DNA of 64,000 bases from Candidatus Helarchaeota archaeon (GCA_019058315.1 JAHPZH010000002.1:877910-941909), one strand, 5' to 3'; positions 9,598 through 19,162 are shown, counted from the first letter of the stretch. Notes: generated by a model not told the origin, from the sequence alone. Numbers and translations are program-made.

Positions 9598-10020
9598 TTG
9601 AGAAAATTCGTTGATGATGAAAAAGCCTATTTAGATTGGATTCAGAATAATCCAAATGGTTATGTTGTAAATACGAATAGAAAACCGAATAAAAAATATC
9701 TAATGCTCCATAAGGCAGTCTGCTCGTCTATAAGCACATCATTTGGTAATTATACAACACATGAATATATTAAATTCTGTTCTTTGAATCTAGAAAAACT
9801 TGAAAATTGGGCTTATAATGAAGTAAAAGGTGAATTGACACCTTGTGGTATGTGTTTTCGGAGTAAAAAAGTGAAAATAAAGGCTAAAAAAAAGAATGTG
9901 GGGTCGAAACTAAAAGCAAAATTAACTGCCTTAAAATGCCCATCTTGTAATGCTATTTTAAAAGAACGACCGCCATGTAAATGTGAGTATTGCGGAGCTA
10001 TGATTGAACTAATGAGATAA
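9598..10020 (+). CDS. Small protein with N-terminal 'NPxGYVVN' domain and zinc ribbons
   Basis: A 140-residue protein with a TTG start. The N-terminal domain (DWIQNNPNGYVVN, LMLHKAVC) matches a pattern I have seen at the start of many uncharacterised bacterial and archaeal proteins, some near defence genes. Cysteine pairs follow at C83/C86, and then a C-terminal zinc ribbon (C114/C117 with C127/C129/C132) ending in GAMIELMR. That ending resembles the ribbons of the two-TM proteins at 6284 and 19986. It stands alone 95 bases after the two-nuclease cassette and may be its third gene. Function unknown; nucleic-acid binding is likely. Confidence 0.65.
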   Translation: MRKFVDDEKAYLDWIQNNPNGYVVNTNRKPNKKYLMLHKAVCSSISTSFGNYTTHEYIKFCSLNLEKLENWAYNEVKGELTPCGMCFRSKKVKIKAKKKNVGSKLKAKLTALKCPSCNAILKERPPCKCEYCGAMIELMR

Positions 10021-10105
10021 TTTGTAATAAAAATTTGTATTTGGCCTTAAAAATAGATATTAAATACTTTTAATTTAACATAAGACCAATTATATTTTAT
10101 TCATA

Positions 10106-10618
10106 CTATGGATAATTCAAACCTATCACCCAAAGAGGATAATCTGGAGTAAGATAATTATATCTTTGTTTTAATGAGCTATAAAATTGTTTTTTTGGTT
10201 CTGGTGAAGTAGATTCTGGAGCAATTAGAATACCTAATCGCATATATCCAGTTCGGAAAACTCTAGACATATAAAATGCATTCACTGCCCTTCTAATATC
10301 CGATAATTCTACCTCAACAAATATCCAACGATCATTTTTCTCTAATCCAAAATCTGCTCTATAATGTGATTCGGGATATTTGGGTTGACTTTTCCACCCC
10401 ATTTCTATAAATTTCATTTTTAATGGTCTTTGTAATGATGTGACTTTTTTATTTGAATTGATTGGAATTGAAAGTAATAGATTTTTGAAAAATATGAAAT
10501 TCAATTTAAACTCTTTTAACATTCGTTTTATAAATGTCTTTGATTTTAAAGCTCCTTCAGGATGACCATAAAAACTCCCAAAACTCCCATCAAAATCACT
10601 AAAATCCTCTAAATTCAT
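10106..10618 (-). CDS. BglII/BamHI-like restriction endonuclease
   Basis: A 170-residue protein with a PD-(D/E)XK core in the form used by the BamHI/BglII group: RADFGLEKNDRWIF provides D89, and VEVELSD provides E102 and E104 (an E-x-E instead of E-x-K). The helix after it (IRRAVNAFYMSRVFRTGYM) and LGILIAPES fit the same fold. At 170 residues it is shorter than classical BglII (223). It lies downstream of, and on the same strand as, the methyltransferase at 10992-12788, which could protect its site, but a 373-bp gap separates them. Fold assignment is fairly confident; recognition site unknown. Confidence 0.7.
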   Translation of the reverse strand: MNLEDFSDFDGSFGSFYGHPEGALKSKTFIKRMLKEFKLNFIFFKNLLLSIPINSNKKVTSLQRPLKMKFIEMGWKSQPKYPESHYRADFGLEKNDRWIFVEVELSDIRRAVNAFYMSRVFRTGYMRLGILIAPESTSPEPKKQFYSSLKQRYNYLTPDYPLWVIGLNYP

Positions 10619-10695
10619 TTTTAATCATTATATTTATTTATAAACTATTTGAGAATCAAAGAGACAATCCTTCTTTTCATATATTTGAATTATAT

Positions 10696-10878
10696 TTAGT
10701 ATAATTGTACAATATAAAAATGTTTAAGATTTAAAAATATGTAATAATGCAAGTCACTGGTTGGATTACAATGTCTAAAAGTATCCATCTTTTTTTCATA
10801 TATGCGAAATTGATTTATAACATTCACATCTTCATTTTGAAATTCCTTAATATAGGTCATAAATTTAAATCGATTCAA
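10696..10878 (-). CDS. Possible 60-residue protein between methyltransferase and nuclease
   Basis: A short open frame with a TTG start. A GGAGGG motif lies 12 bases upstream, a little far for a ribosome-binding site. The composition (MTYIKEFQNEDVNVINQF) is protein-like but matches nothing I know. Its position between a methyltransferase and a restriction nuclease is where control (C) proteins occur, but I see no helix-turn-helix pattern. Treat as tentative. Confidence 0.25.
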   Translation of the reverse strand: MNRFKFMTYIKEFQNEDVNVINQFRIYEKKMDTFRHCNPTSDLHYYIFLNLKHFYIVQLY

Positions 10879-10991
10879 TATGCAAATAATCCCTCCAATT
10901 TTTAATTAAAAATGATTCCATATTATAAACCATTAATAACCGAACAATAGATTTGATATTGAAAAAAGAATATTTTTTCAATAATAAAAGA

Positions 10992-12788
10992 TTAAAAATA
11001 TGCATCAATAGTTTTTTGATAAAAATATTTATTATTTTGTTCGTTTTGTTTATTAAATTTATTTATTAAGTTGTTAATTTCTTTTTTATTTAGGGGATTA
11101 TCATAAAAATCTGAAAAAACGATTTTTTTTGTTTTTTGTGTATTTTTTCTACTATGTCTTCTTTGGATTAACTTTTTCCATATTATACGAAATACTTTTG
11201 GAATTATTGGATGTAAGCCTAAGAATTCAACCAAGATTTTCTGGTCAATTTCATCTATAACTAATTCTAAATTTGACTTTTTTCTCATAGCTTGATCTAT
11301 CTTATTAATAAGGGTGTCTACAATTTCATTAGAAAGATCTTGCAAATTTGGAAGTAACAAGTTTTCTACTTCCCCAGGCATTAATTCTAATACTCCTCCA
11401 CCATGACTTCGACCTTCAATTTCTGTAAATGCAATGCTAATACTATTATAATAGGAAAGCAAAACCTTTTTTGGATCATTATGTTCATGAAATTTTACTC
11501 GATGCATTGTATCTGTACTTACTGCATTAATATCATTTAAAACGAATTTAGGAATGAAATTATTTCTTCGTAGAAAAAAAGCATCTGGAACCCAAACTGA
11601 GGGAACAATATACCACCTTTCTCTTATACTGCATTTATAACCTTTTTGAATATCTTTCTCTTCTCCCATTTTTATATATTTTTTATGTTTTTCGGGATAA
11701 TCTTCAAATGGAGTTTCCGGAAATTTTATTAGAAAAGCATCTACATTCGCATTCACATTTTCTTGCCAATCCTGTAGAGTAAAATACAACCCCTTCGTAT
11801 GAGAACTTCTTCCAATTAATGGAATTACGACATCATCCAGATCATATTTTCTGACGATCTCTTTATTTACAGAAAAATATTTATTTGCGCCTGTGGTTAT
11901 ACCTACTTCAACAACAGCAACTTCTTTTAAAGAAATGAAATTTGGGTTAGATTTAATAATTTTATAAAAAAATAATTCTTCTTCATTCAAGAAATATTTT
12001 GTCCACTTATCGTTGTTATGATCAATTAATTTATCGCTTAAAAATTTTGATTTTAAATTAGTTTCAATATTATCTAAATTTTTTGATTGAATAACTCTTA
12101 TTTGGCAATTATTATCTGAAATATCCTTTTCACCCAATAGAAACAATACTTCCTGTTGAACTTTTGGAAAAATCAAGGTTTGAAAAGTATACAGAGTTAT
12201 TTTTTTCAATTTATTAACTAAAAACTTTCTTAATTCTTCCGCATAACTCACTTGTAAAAGTTCTGCGGGCAATACCATACCGATCTTGCCTTTATCTGCT
12301 AAAAGTCTAACACATGCAACAATGAAAGCTACCCAAGCATTAATTAACTTATTTGGTCTCATTCCATTCTGAATTAGCAATTGCGATAATAACTCTCTTT
12401 GTTCGTTAGTTAAGTATTGATATCTAATATATGGCGGATTGCCTAAAATTAAATCGAATTTCTCTTCTTTTAGTAAAGTTTCATAGAACTCAAAAAAATC
12501 TGCTTGATGAATTTTGATATTTGGCAAATCCTTAAATTTCTCATGTGTTTTTAGGACTTCATTTCCGACCAATTCAATTCCAATGCATTTAAAGTGCATT
12601 TTTAAAGAATTAGATTTATAATAGTTAATGACACTCTCAATAAATCTTCCATTTCCACAGCTAGGTTCTAAAATAAATTTTGGATTTGTTCCATTAAGCA
12701 AGCATTTAGTGATGAAATCCGCTGCTTTTTTAGGTGTATAATAGCTTCCAATTAATTTTTTCCTAGGATTTTCATGTTTTAATTTCAT
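10992..12788 (-). CDS. Eco57I/TaqI-like adenine-N6 DNA methyltransferase
   Basis: A 598-residue class I methyltransferase. Motif X/I is YTPKKAADF followed by ILEPSCGNGRFI (39-50), and motif IV is NPPY (117-120), the signature of N6-adenine methylation. The C-terminal half has the target-recognition layout of TaqI/Eco57I enzymes (for example KGLYFTLQDWQ and HGGGVLELMPGEVENLLLP). It overlaps the preceding type IIG gene by 17 bases, so the pair is translationally coupled. It has no nuclease domain of its own and may act with the type IIG enzyme or with the BglII-like nuclease downstream. Confidence 0.85.
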   Translation of the reverse strand: MKLKHENPRKKLIGSYYTPKKAADFITKCLLNGTNPKFILEPSCGNGRFIESVINYYKSNSLKMHFKCIGIELVGNEVLKTHEKFKDLPNIKIHQADFFEFYETLLKEEKFDLILGNPPYIRYQYLTNEQRELLSQLLIQNGMRPNKLINAWVAFIVACVRLLADKGKIGMVLPAELLQVSYAEELRKFLVNKLKKITLYTFQTLIFPKVQQEVLFLLGEKDISDNNCQIRVIQSKNLDNIETNLKSKFLSDKLIDHNNDKWTKYFLNEEELFFYKIIKSNPNFISLKEVAVVEVGITTGANKYFSVNKEIVRKYDLDDVVIPLIGRSSHTKGLYFTLQDWQENVNANVDAFLIKFPETPFEDYPEKHKKYIKMGEEKDIQKGYKCSIRERWYIVPSVWVPDAFFLRRNNFIPKFVLNDINAVSTDTMHRVKFHEHNDPKKVLLSYYNSISIAFTEIEGRSHGGGVLELMPGEVENLLLPNLQDLSNEIVDTLINKIDQAMRKKSNLELVIDEIDQKILVEFLGLHPIIPKVFRIIWKKLIQRRHSRKNTQKTKKIVFSDFYDNPLNKKEINNLINKFNKQNEQNNKYFYQKTIDAYF

Positions 12789-15700
12789 ATTTGCCCCATA
12801 TATCTTTATAATCTGAAATATTATACATTTCAGTAATTAGGTCTTGAATATTATTCATTAAATCTTTTTTCTCATTTTCAAGATTTATTTTAGTGTGTCT
12901 ATCAAGGTGATTTTTTAACTTTTTATTAATATCATAAATTTTTTGACTTGATTCTACGATTTTTTTATAATCCTCATCAGTTTGATTAACTTTTTTAATG
13001 GGAATTCTTTCTAAAACAAAAGTACCTCTTGAAGTAAATTTACCTTCAAAAGCACTACCTAATTCTGAAATTAACCATTCGATTGCCGGATGATTTAATA
13101 TTGCTTGGATAAATTCCAATTCATAGGAATCTTCTAATTTTGATATTGCACAATATCCTGCAGTCCCACCAGATGCAATTAACATACCATTTTCATCATA
13201 TAAATACATACGATCCTCTTTAGCTAGAACTTTAACAATTAATTTAATTATAGGAGGATCATTTGCAAAAATAGAAATTGCTTGATCACGTCCATAGTGA
13301 TACCAAGTATCTTTTGTTGCATGTGGCACATCTCGTATGCCTCTTGTGTCTAATTGTTTGGGAACAAGCCTTATATAATTATCTTTCAAGTATCTCCAAG
13401 TTTCTGGATAATCATTTTTCATTATATCTATTGGATAAATATCACCATTATCATCATATGGGAAAATTATCCATTTTGAAGGTAGAATATAATCGTAAGT
13501 TCTGGAACCTTTTTCTTTTTTTGAAGTAGGTTTAAAAAAAGGTTTTAATATATTTTTCTCAATCCCATATTCCTTATTAGCTCTCTTAATATAAATATTA
13601 TCTGTAGTTTTTCTTATTATCTCTTTATTCTCAAACCAATAAATGGGAATTGGTCTTTCTGCGCTTGTTTGAATACCGTTAAATATAGTTGCGACTTCAC
13701 ATAAATAATTTGAATTTTTATGTAAAATTATAAATAATTCTGCTTCTCTAGGTTCTGTTAGTAGAATCCAAGGTGATTTTGTTAAGATTTTAGAGGTTGT
13801 TAAAGGATCAAATGTATTTCTTTTAACTTGACTAGGTTTAGCCCACCAGATTTGTATATCCTCTACTTTTTGTAGTGTAAAATCACCCTTTTTTTGATTT
13901 TTTACAATAATGATTGAATTATAGACTGTTCTTTTTTTTCCAAATAATTGAATTGAACCAAAATCAATAAATTCAGATATATAATATGAAATCAGTAATT
14001 CCCTTAATTTCTCTCCTGATTTTATGTTAGAAAATTTATTTGGTATAATCAAACATATAATGCCATTTTCTTTTATTTTATTCAATGCCCGTTCTAAAAA
14101 TAAGAAATATTTATCAAATTGTCTATAACTAGTCTCATATTTATCTTTGTAAACTTTAATTTCTTGTGCTGGTAAATATTTCTTCATATCAATAATTGAC
14201 ATATATGGAGGATTACCAATAATTAAATCAAATTTTTCTGTATTATATGAAAATTCCCAATTCAAAGGAAAAATTTTTCTTTTTACTTCGTTTGAAATTT
14301 TTAAAGCTCTGATATGATTAAAATCCACTAAAGAATTACCTGCTAATATATTCTTTTCCAGAATAGGTAAAATATTATATTGATCTCCAATTGTTGGTTC
14401 TGTTTCGTCTTCTAAAATTTTTATACATAAATTAAATTTTGCAATTTGAGCTGCATTTGTGTCAATATCTATACCATAAATACAATTTTCCAATAAAGCT
14501 TTCTTTTCTTTAAATTGCAATTTAAAGTTGCCATATTCTGCAGGTATTAATTTCTTTGGATCGTTTAAACTATACCATTCAATTAAATAATGGATTAAAT
14601 AATCAAGAATTTCTACTAAAAAAATGCCTGATCCGCATGCAATATCGGCAATCCTTAATTTTAATATTTCAGAGGGGGATCTATTTTCACATAATTCACT
14701 TATTGTCCTTATTACCATATATTTTACGATTTCTATAGGTGTTGGAACAACATCTCGATTTTCTAAATCGATTCTAAGATTTAATTTTATAGCTTTACCC
14801 TCAATTACTAATTTGTGTGTTAGAAATGATTCATAAATATAACCAAATAAATTTGCTTCAATTACATTAAATACATAGGGGCTTTTAGGATAATATAAAT
14901 GTTCAATAATCTCTAAAATGACTTTTTCATTTATATTAAAAATTACATACGTACCATCAAATAAACCCGCATTGTACTTTTTATCTGCTTCTTTAAAAAT
15001 TGTTGTTAATTCAGTCTGTAATTTTTTTGGGTCTTTTATAATCTCTTGTAATCTGTGAAATTTATGGATGTTCTTATCTTCACAATATCGCAAAAATATA
15101 ATTTGAATTATAAAATCTTGTGATAATTCATTAATCTCCTCTATTGTAAACCTGGGTTTTTTTCTATAAATCATATTTGCTAGATCAATCCGCCAATTAT
15201 TTATCTTATCTAGAAAAAATTTATCGATCTTCTGCTCTGGATGTTTGCTTATATCTTTAATCAATTTTTCCAAGATCTCGTTCCATTTCCCTGAATAAAT
15301 AGATTTCTTTGAAATATATTTAATAAGTTCATTCCATTTACTCTTGTATTGAGAATAATGATAACTTTTTAGTAAACATACTTTAGCATCATCACTTGAA
15401 CTAGGAACCTTAGTACTGTCATAAATTAATATATATTCAAAATTTGACAGCAATACAATGGGATGATTAGCGGACCATCCATATCGTCTCGCCTGGAAAG
15501 CACTCTTTCTAGCTTCTGAATTATTCGTTTCAATATTAATAGTCAATTTTTTCGCTTCTAGAAAGAATTTATTGATTCCACTTAAAGTAAAAGTATAATC
15601 TGGTTTTCCTGTCTCTGAAATATAATTCTCAGCTCTCACTTCACGTAAGCGAGGATTTAATCCTTTCTCGTTTCTAATATCCCAGCCTAATAACTCGAGT

Positions 15701-15915
15701 AATGGTTCAATAAAATCTTTACGAACTTCTGTTTCGGTATAATCCTGTCTATTTGGAAGAATTGACTCGAAATTACTTATTAAATTTTCTAACTTTTTCA
15801 TAATTTCCATTTCTCTTCCACTTTTTGAAGTTCGAATCTTTATTTTCTTAAAAATACCTCCAATCTTTGAGAAAACATTTTTAAAAAATTCTTTTAATTT
15901 CATTGTGAAGCTCAT
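12772..15915 (-). CDS. Type IIG restriction-modification enzyme (Eco57I-like)
   Basis: A 1047-residue single-chain enzyme. A short basic N-terminal segment leads into a PD-(D/E)XK domain (RKDFIEPLLELLGWDI, D106, then FLEAKK with E120/K122). A helical linker follows, then a gamma-class adenine methyltransferase (ADIACGSGIFLVEIL near 428, NPPYMS at about 568) and a C-terminal target-recognition region (KFTSRGTFVLERIP). This is the typical plan of type IIG enzymes, which cut and methylate with one polypeptide. The start is ATG at 15915; an in-frame ATG at 15903 is a possible alternative. Its last 17 bases overlap the next methyltransferase, a common arrangement where a second methylase modifies the other strand. 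Confidence 0.88.
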   Translation of the reverse strand: MSFTMKLKEFFKNVFSKIGGIFKKIKIRTSKSGREMEIMKKLENLISNFESILPNRQDYTETEVRKDFIEPLLELLGWDIRNEKGLNPRLREVRAENYISETGKPDYTFTLSGINKFFLEAKKLTINIETNNSEARKSAFQARRYGWSANHPIVLLSNFEYILIYDSTKVPSSSDDAKVCLLKSYHYSQYKSKWNELIKYISKKSIYSGKWNEILEKLIKDISKHPEQKIDKFFLDKINNWRIDLANMIYRKKPRFTIEEINELSQDFIIQIIFLRYCEDKNIHKFHRLQEIIKDPKKLQTELTTIFKEADKKYNAGLFDGTYVIFNINEKVILEIIEHLYYPKSPYVFNVIEANLFGYIYESFLTHKLVIEGKAIKLNLRIDLENRDVVPTPIEIVKYMVIRTISELCENRSPSEILKLRIADIACGSGIFLVEILDYLIHYLIEWYSLNDPKKLIPAEYGNFKLQFKEKKALLENCIYGIDIDTNAAQIAKFNLCIKILEDETEPTIGDQYNILPILEKNILAGNSLVDFNHIRALKISNEVKRKIFPLNWEFSYNTEKFDLIIGNPPYMSIIDMKKYLPAQEIKVYKDKYETSYRQFDKYFLFLERALNKIKENGIICLIIPNKFSNIKSGEKLRELLISYYISEFIDFGSIQLFGKKRTVYNSIIIVKNQKKGDFTLQKVEDIQIWWAKPSQVKRNTFDPLTTSKILTKSPWILLTEPREAELFIILHKNSNYLCEVATIFNGIQTSAERPIPIYWFENKEIIRKTTDNIYIKRANKEYGIEKNILKPFFKPTSKKEKGSRTYDYILPSKWIIFPYDDNGDIYPIDIMKNDYPETWRYLKDNYIRLVPKQLDTRGIRDVPHATKDTWYHYGRDQAISIFANDPPIIKLIVKVLAKEDRMYLYDENGMLIASGGTAGYCAISKLEDSYELEFIQAILNHPAIEWLISELGSAFEGKFTSRGTFVLERIPIKKVNQTDEDYKKIVESSQKIYDINKKLKNHLDRHTKINLENEKKDLMNNIQDLITEMYNISDYKDIWGKYEIKT

Positions 15916-16321
15916 TACTAAGCGATAAATTATGAGTGTAAATATGTTATTTGATATTTAATTATTTTTTTTAATTTTTTAGTAGATTTTAATTTAAAAC
16001 CTTAAAAAGTATTCCCATATTCGACAAAAATATATAATATCCTTAAAACTCGATTGATAATTTTTAAATTCTACTCTCAATAGTAATACAAATCAAGATT
16101 TAAAGAAATCTTTTAAAAAATATTTAAATTCATATAAAAAAGTAATAATTAAAAAATATTTTTAAAAAATTACTATTAAATGGAATAATCTGCTTAAGTT
16201 AATAAAGGATTTAAAAATTTTAAATAATTAAATTCTATTGTGTCATATCTTAATTTAATTTAAAAATAAAATTGTAAATGTTAGATTTATAGATTGAAAA
16301 ATTATTTGATTAGTGGTTTTT
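15916..16321. other. Gene-free AT-rich stretch between divergent genes
   Basis: About 400 bases of extremely AT-rich sequence between the type IIG gene (minus) and a small zinc-ribbon gene (plus). Several TATA-like runs are present but none is clearly better than background. I see no coding pattern, RNA gene or repeat. Confidence 0.5.
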
Positions 16322-16480
16322 ATGATTAAATGTCCGCGATGTAGAACAGAAAGTTCTGACATTAAAAAAGAATGGAAATATGCTACTTTTAAAGTTAAAA
16401 AATATTATTGTAAAAAATGTGAGAAATCTTTTAATGCATACTTTCATGGGGAAGAATTAAGTTTTAGACTTCCAAAATAA
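16322..16480 (+). CDS. 52-residue zinc-ribbon protein
   Basis: A short frame starting ATG ATT AAA TGT and ending at TAA 16478-16480. It has two CxxC knuckles, CPRC near the N-terminus and CKKC about 25 residues later, with an aromatic-rich loop between them. This is the shape of small zinc ribbons that bind nucleic acid or proteins and resembles the N-terminal ribbons of many transposon- and transcription-linked proteins. It stands alone and convergent to the minus-strand genes at 16496-18457. No partner is evident. The regular cysteine spacing makes a real gene likely. Confidence 0.55.
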   Translation: MIKCPRCRTESSDIKKEWKYATFKVKKYYCKKCEKSFNAYFHGEELSFRLPK

Positions 16481-16495
16481 AAAATGAATGAAAAA

Positions 16496-16585
16496 CTAAA
16501 AAATTTTTAGGGTTTTAAGATGAAATGCTTTCTTAGTTTTCGCTTGTATCTTCTTGTTACAAGTGGGACATTCATATTCAAACAT
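16496..16585 (-). CDS. Possible 29-residue single-knuckle peptide
   Basis: A tiny frame beginning MFEYECPTCNKK and ending in TAG. A GGTGA motif lies about 8-12 bases before the ATG. It follows the 16617-17921 gene by about 30 bases on the same strand, so it could be the last gene of that unit. It has one CxxC only. It could equally be the N-terminal remnant of a longer zinc-finger protein. Confidence 0.3.
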   Translation of the reverse strand: MFEYECPTCNKKIQAKTKKAFHLKTLKIF

Positions 16586-16616
16586 ATTTAATATTCACCT
16601 GATTTAAGATGTTGAT

Positions 16617-17921
16617 TTAAGATGGAGGGATTTCTTCTACATCCCACTTACCATTACTTATAATTTTCAATTGATTCTTTTTAAGGATGAGTGATTTTAG
16701 AGAAATTAGTTTTGGAGGTTTCACGGGGTTTGCTTTCTCCTCTCCTTTATCTCCTTGTATTTTGTCAAATAATTCTATGTTATATTGCATTAATTTTCTA
16801 TAATCGTTAAATATGTCTTTATAAGTCTCTATTTTTTTCTTATCATGACTCCAATATATCACGTAATCTACGGGAATTGTGAAAAACTTGGCATTAAATT
16901 TTACGAGACTCTTTTTATCCTCTTTACAATGGAGTTCAAATTTTTCAAGTTTATATTCGAATTCTATATAAACGCTTCTATAATCATTATCCTTACAATC
17001 TATTTCTACGATATAATCGGGATAATCTGATTGTAATGTTAAATTTCTTACCGAATTAAATTCGGAACAATATTCTGGAAATGCATAATTCTTGTCATAA
17101 ATCATTGCTAGAAAAATCCCTATGGTCCCTTCTTCCGAATGAGGAAATGTATGGAAATTTAATTTTTGAAGTTCATTATCTAATGTAACCGAATCGAAAA
17201 ATGGCGAGTACAAATAAAGAAAAGCGACAATATGAGATGGTTCATTTAGTAATCCTTTCTCACATAACTTATCTTTACATAATTTTCGTAGTTTCATTAA
17301 ATTTCTAGGAAAATCTCCCTCATATTCCAAACCGAAATAGGATAAAAACCTCTCAACCTCATCTTTTTTAAATATTGGAAGCACTTCATCTGGAAATAAA
17401 CATGAAAAGAGTTTAATATAATTCCCTTGATAAAAATGAGAAATTTTATTAAAAAATTCCTTGAAAATTTCTTCTCCTTTTCCATTTTCTTTTAAAACAG
17501 CTCTCAGCTTTTTTAAAAATTTTATATCGCAACTAATTTCGTCGATCGGATCTTTAACTTTCTCATTTTTTTTTCCCTCAGTTTTTACTTTATCCTCACT
17601 TTTCTTATCATCTATTGTTTTATATTTCAAGAATTTTTTATAATATGAATGCTTGCCTATTTTAACCATGGTTACTGCTTCTTTATGTAGCTTTTCTAAG
17701 AGCACCATAAATTCTTCGGTGGCTTTATTGAAATCGTCAAATTTATTTTTGACTTTAGCTTTCTCAAATTTAACTTCGATGTTTTCAATGAAATTGCTAT
17801 TCAATAATAATTTCACGAATTCTTCTCGTAAGAGTTTATTATTAGACTCGTATAGGGTTCTAATTTTTTCATAGTTCTTTTTATATTGTTTAATATAAGA
17901 GAGAATCTGTTCTTCCTTCAA
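16617..17921 (-). CDS. Restriction-endonuclease-like protein with EFEY motif
   Basis: A 434-residue protein with a TTG start. The N-terminal 130 residues are charged and helical. The middle (about 145-260, with YIKLFSCLFPDEVLPIFK) resembles helical domains of McrB-like and other restriction proteins. The C-terminal part looks like a PD-(D/E)XK variant: YPDYIVEID (D302), VYIEFEYKLEKFELH (E320, E322) and DYVIYWSHD. The 'IEFEY...H...VIxWxHD' series is one I associate with uncharacterised nuclease-like proteins. It lies 29 bases after the Nmad2 gene on the same strand, so the two form an operon. A role in recognising or cutting modified DNA is inference from that pairing. Confidence 0.55.
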   Translation of the reverse strand: MKEEQILSYIKQYKKNYEKIRTLYESNNKLLREEFVKLLLNSNFIENIEVKFEKAKVKNKFDDFNKATEEFMVLLEKLHKEAVTMVKIGKHSYYKKFLKYKTIDDKKSEDKVKTEGKKNEKVKDPIDEISCDIKFLKKLRAVLKENGKGEEIFKEFFNKISHFYQGNYIKLFSCLFPDEVLPIFKKDEVERFLSYFGLEYEGDFPRNLMKLRKLCKDKLCEKGLLNEPSHIVAFLYLYSPFFDSVTLDNELQKLNFHTFPHSEEGTIGIFLAMIYDKNYAFPEYCSEFNSVRNLTLQSDYPDYIVEIDCKDNDYRSVYIEFEYKLEKFELHCKEDKKSLVKFNAKFFTIPVDYVIYWSHDKKKIETYKDIFNDYRKLMQYNIELFDKIQGDKGEEKANPVKPPKLISLKSLILKKNQLKIISNGKWDVEEIPPS

Positions 17922-17950
17922 TCTAACTCATCTCTTTTTTAATTTAAAAA

Positions 17951-18457
17951 TTAGCATTTCTTAATTTTTTCTGGATTATTTGGTTTTCCATGCACACCAT
18001 ATTTGTAACCCTTCTTTGAAAAATATTTTTTCAGCATCTTGATGGCCTCATCCGTTACTTTGGTACTCCAATAGCCTTGTCTGTCTATGATTATGTGTTT
18101 TAGCCCCTCGGGAACATTGATAGCTTCATCTCCGAAATAGTAAAACTTGCGAGAAACTAAAACATTGGAGCCTGGCTCACGGCCTATAAGATATTTGCTC
18201 TTGCCTGGATATGTTTCTAGGAACTGGTCGAGTGTCAAGTTGCTTTCAACTTCCATTGCATATATTATCTTGTCCGGTTGCTTGGTATTGTTCCCACCTA
18301 TCCCAATTACCCAACTTCCCGGTTCAGCCAATTCCTCTATATTTCTTCTCCCATCCTTTTTTTTGACCTTACAACCTGTCAGTGAACATATCCTCAAACT
18401 GATGTTTGGTGCAAATCCCGTATCGCGGGCCATTCTATATACATAATGCTTTACCAT
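17951..18457 (-). CDS. Nmad2-type nucleotide-modification-associated domain protein
   Basis: A 168-residue single-domain protein. The pattern YVYRMARDTGFAPN, then ICSLTGCK, then GSWVIGIGG, IIYAMEVE and KFYYFGDEAINVPEG matches the Nmad2 family, defined by its association with DNA base hypermodification systems in phages and mobile elements. The reaction is not established. The ATG is preceded by a strong GGAGGG ribosome-binding site at ideal spacing. The gene is visibly richer in G and C than its neighbours, consistent with recent transfer. It is the first gene of a unit with the nuclease-like gene at 16617-17921. Confidence 0.7.
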   Translation of the reverse strand: MVKHYVYRMARDTGFAPNISLRICSLTGCKVKKKDGRRNIEELAEPGSWVIGIGGNNTKQPDKIIYAMEVESNLTLDQFLETYPGKSKYLIGREPGSNVLVSRKFYYFGDEAINVPEGLKHIIIDRQGYWSTKVTDEAIKMLKKYFSKKGYKYGVHGKPNNPEKIKKC

Positions 18458-18598
18458 TTTTATCCCTCCTTTAATTCAATTTTCCATTTATTAATAAATT
18501 AAATATGATTTTTTCTAAAAAATACTTTAAACCTTTTTTATGAAAAATGTTTACTACAATTGATAATGAAAACTAAACGCAATAAATTCTTTTTCTAA

Positions 18599-19048
18599 TG
18601 CAAATTATTTAATTATTTTCCTATATCAGATCCCTATTTTTGTTTTGTTATAATGTCATTTAATTAAGAAAATAAAGGTTTAATCGATATTTATGCTGCA
18701 ATTAAACGTGCCGTCGAAAAATACGGGTTTGTTTGTAAACGAGTAGATGAAATTGAAAAAAATAGAAGAATTACTATAACTATAATTTATTCAATTCAAA
18801 AAGCTAGTTTAATTATCACAGATCTTACAGATGAAATACCAAATTGTTATTATGATCTGGGTTATTCACACACATTAAATAAACAAGTTATTCAAACTTG
18901 TCAAAAAAGAACATAATTACACTTTGATGTTTCTACATTCCCAACTATAATTTATGAAACTAAGACAGAACTTGAGAACAGATTAAAACAAAAAATCGAA
19001 CAAAGGATTGAAAATGGATTAATTTGGGATCCTCGAATAAAAAAATGA
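18599..19048 (+). pseudogene. Decayed TIR/deoxyribosyltransferase-like effector gene
   Basis: One frame (codon positions in phase with 18665) gives a recognisable protein broken by two stop codons, TAA at 18665-18667 and TAA at 18914-18916, ending at TGA 19046-19048. Pieces in order are YFCFVIMSFN, stop, ENKGLIDIYAAIKRAVEKYG, KASLIITDLTDEIPNCYYDLGYSH and, after the second stop, LHFDVSTFPTIIYETKTEL. This is the 'FVIMPF...ADLIIADLTxxNPNVYYELGYAH' pattern of nucleotide-binding proteins related to nucleoside deoxyribosyltransferases and TIR-like effectors, some of which act in anti-phage defence. No good start codon is present. Confidence 0.65.
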
Positions 19049-19162
19049 AATTAAAATTCTAAAAAGAAAATACAACTGGATTTTCTAATTTTCAATTTCA
19101 TTAGATATTTCCGTATGTAAAATTTAATTAAAAAAATATATCTAAAAAAATATATACAAGAA

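Noticed and set aside
13278..14836. Several plus-strand frames inside the type IIG gene
   Set aside because: They are shadows of a clearly real minus-strand gene and show no protein motifs.
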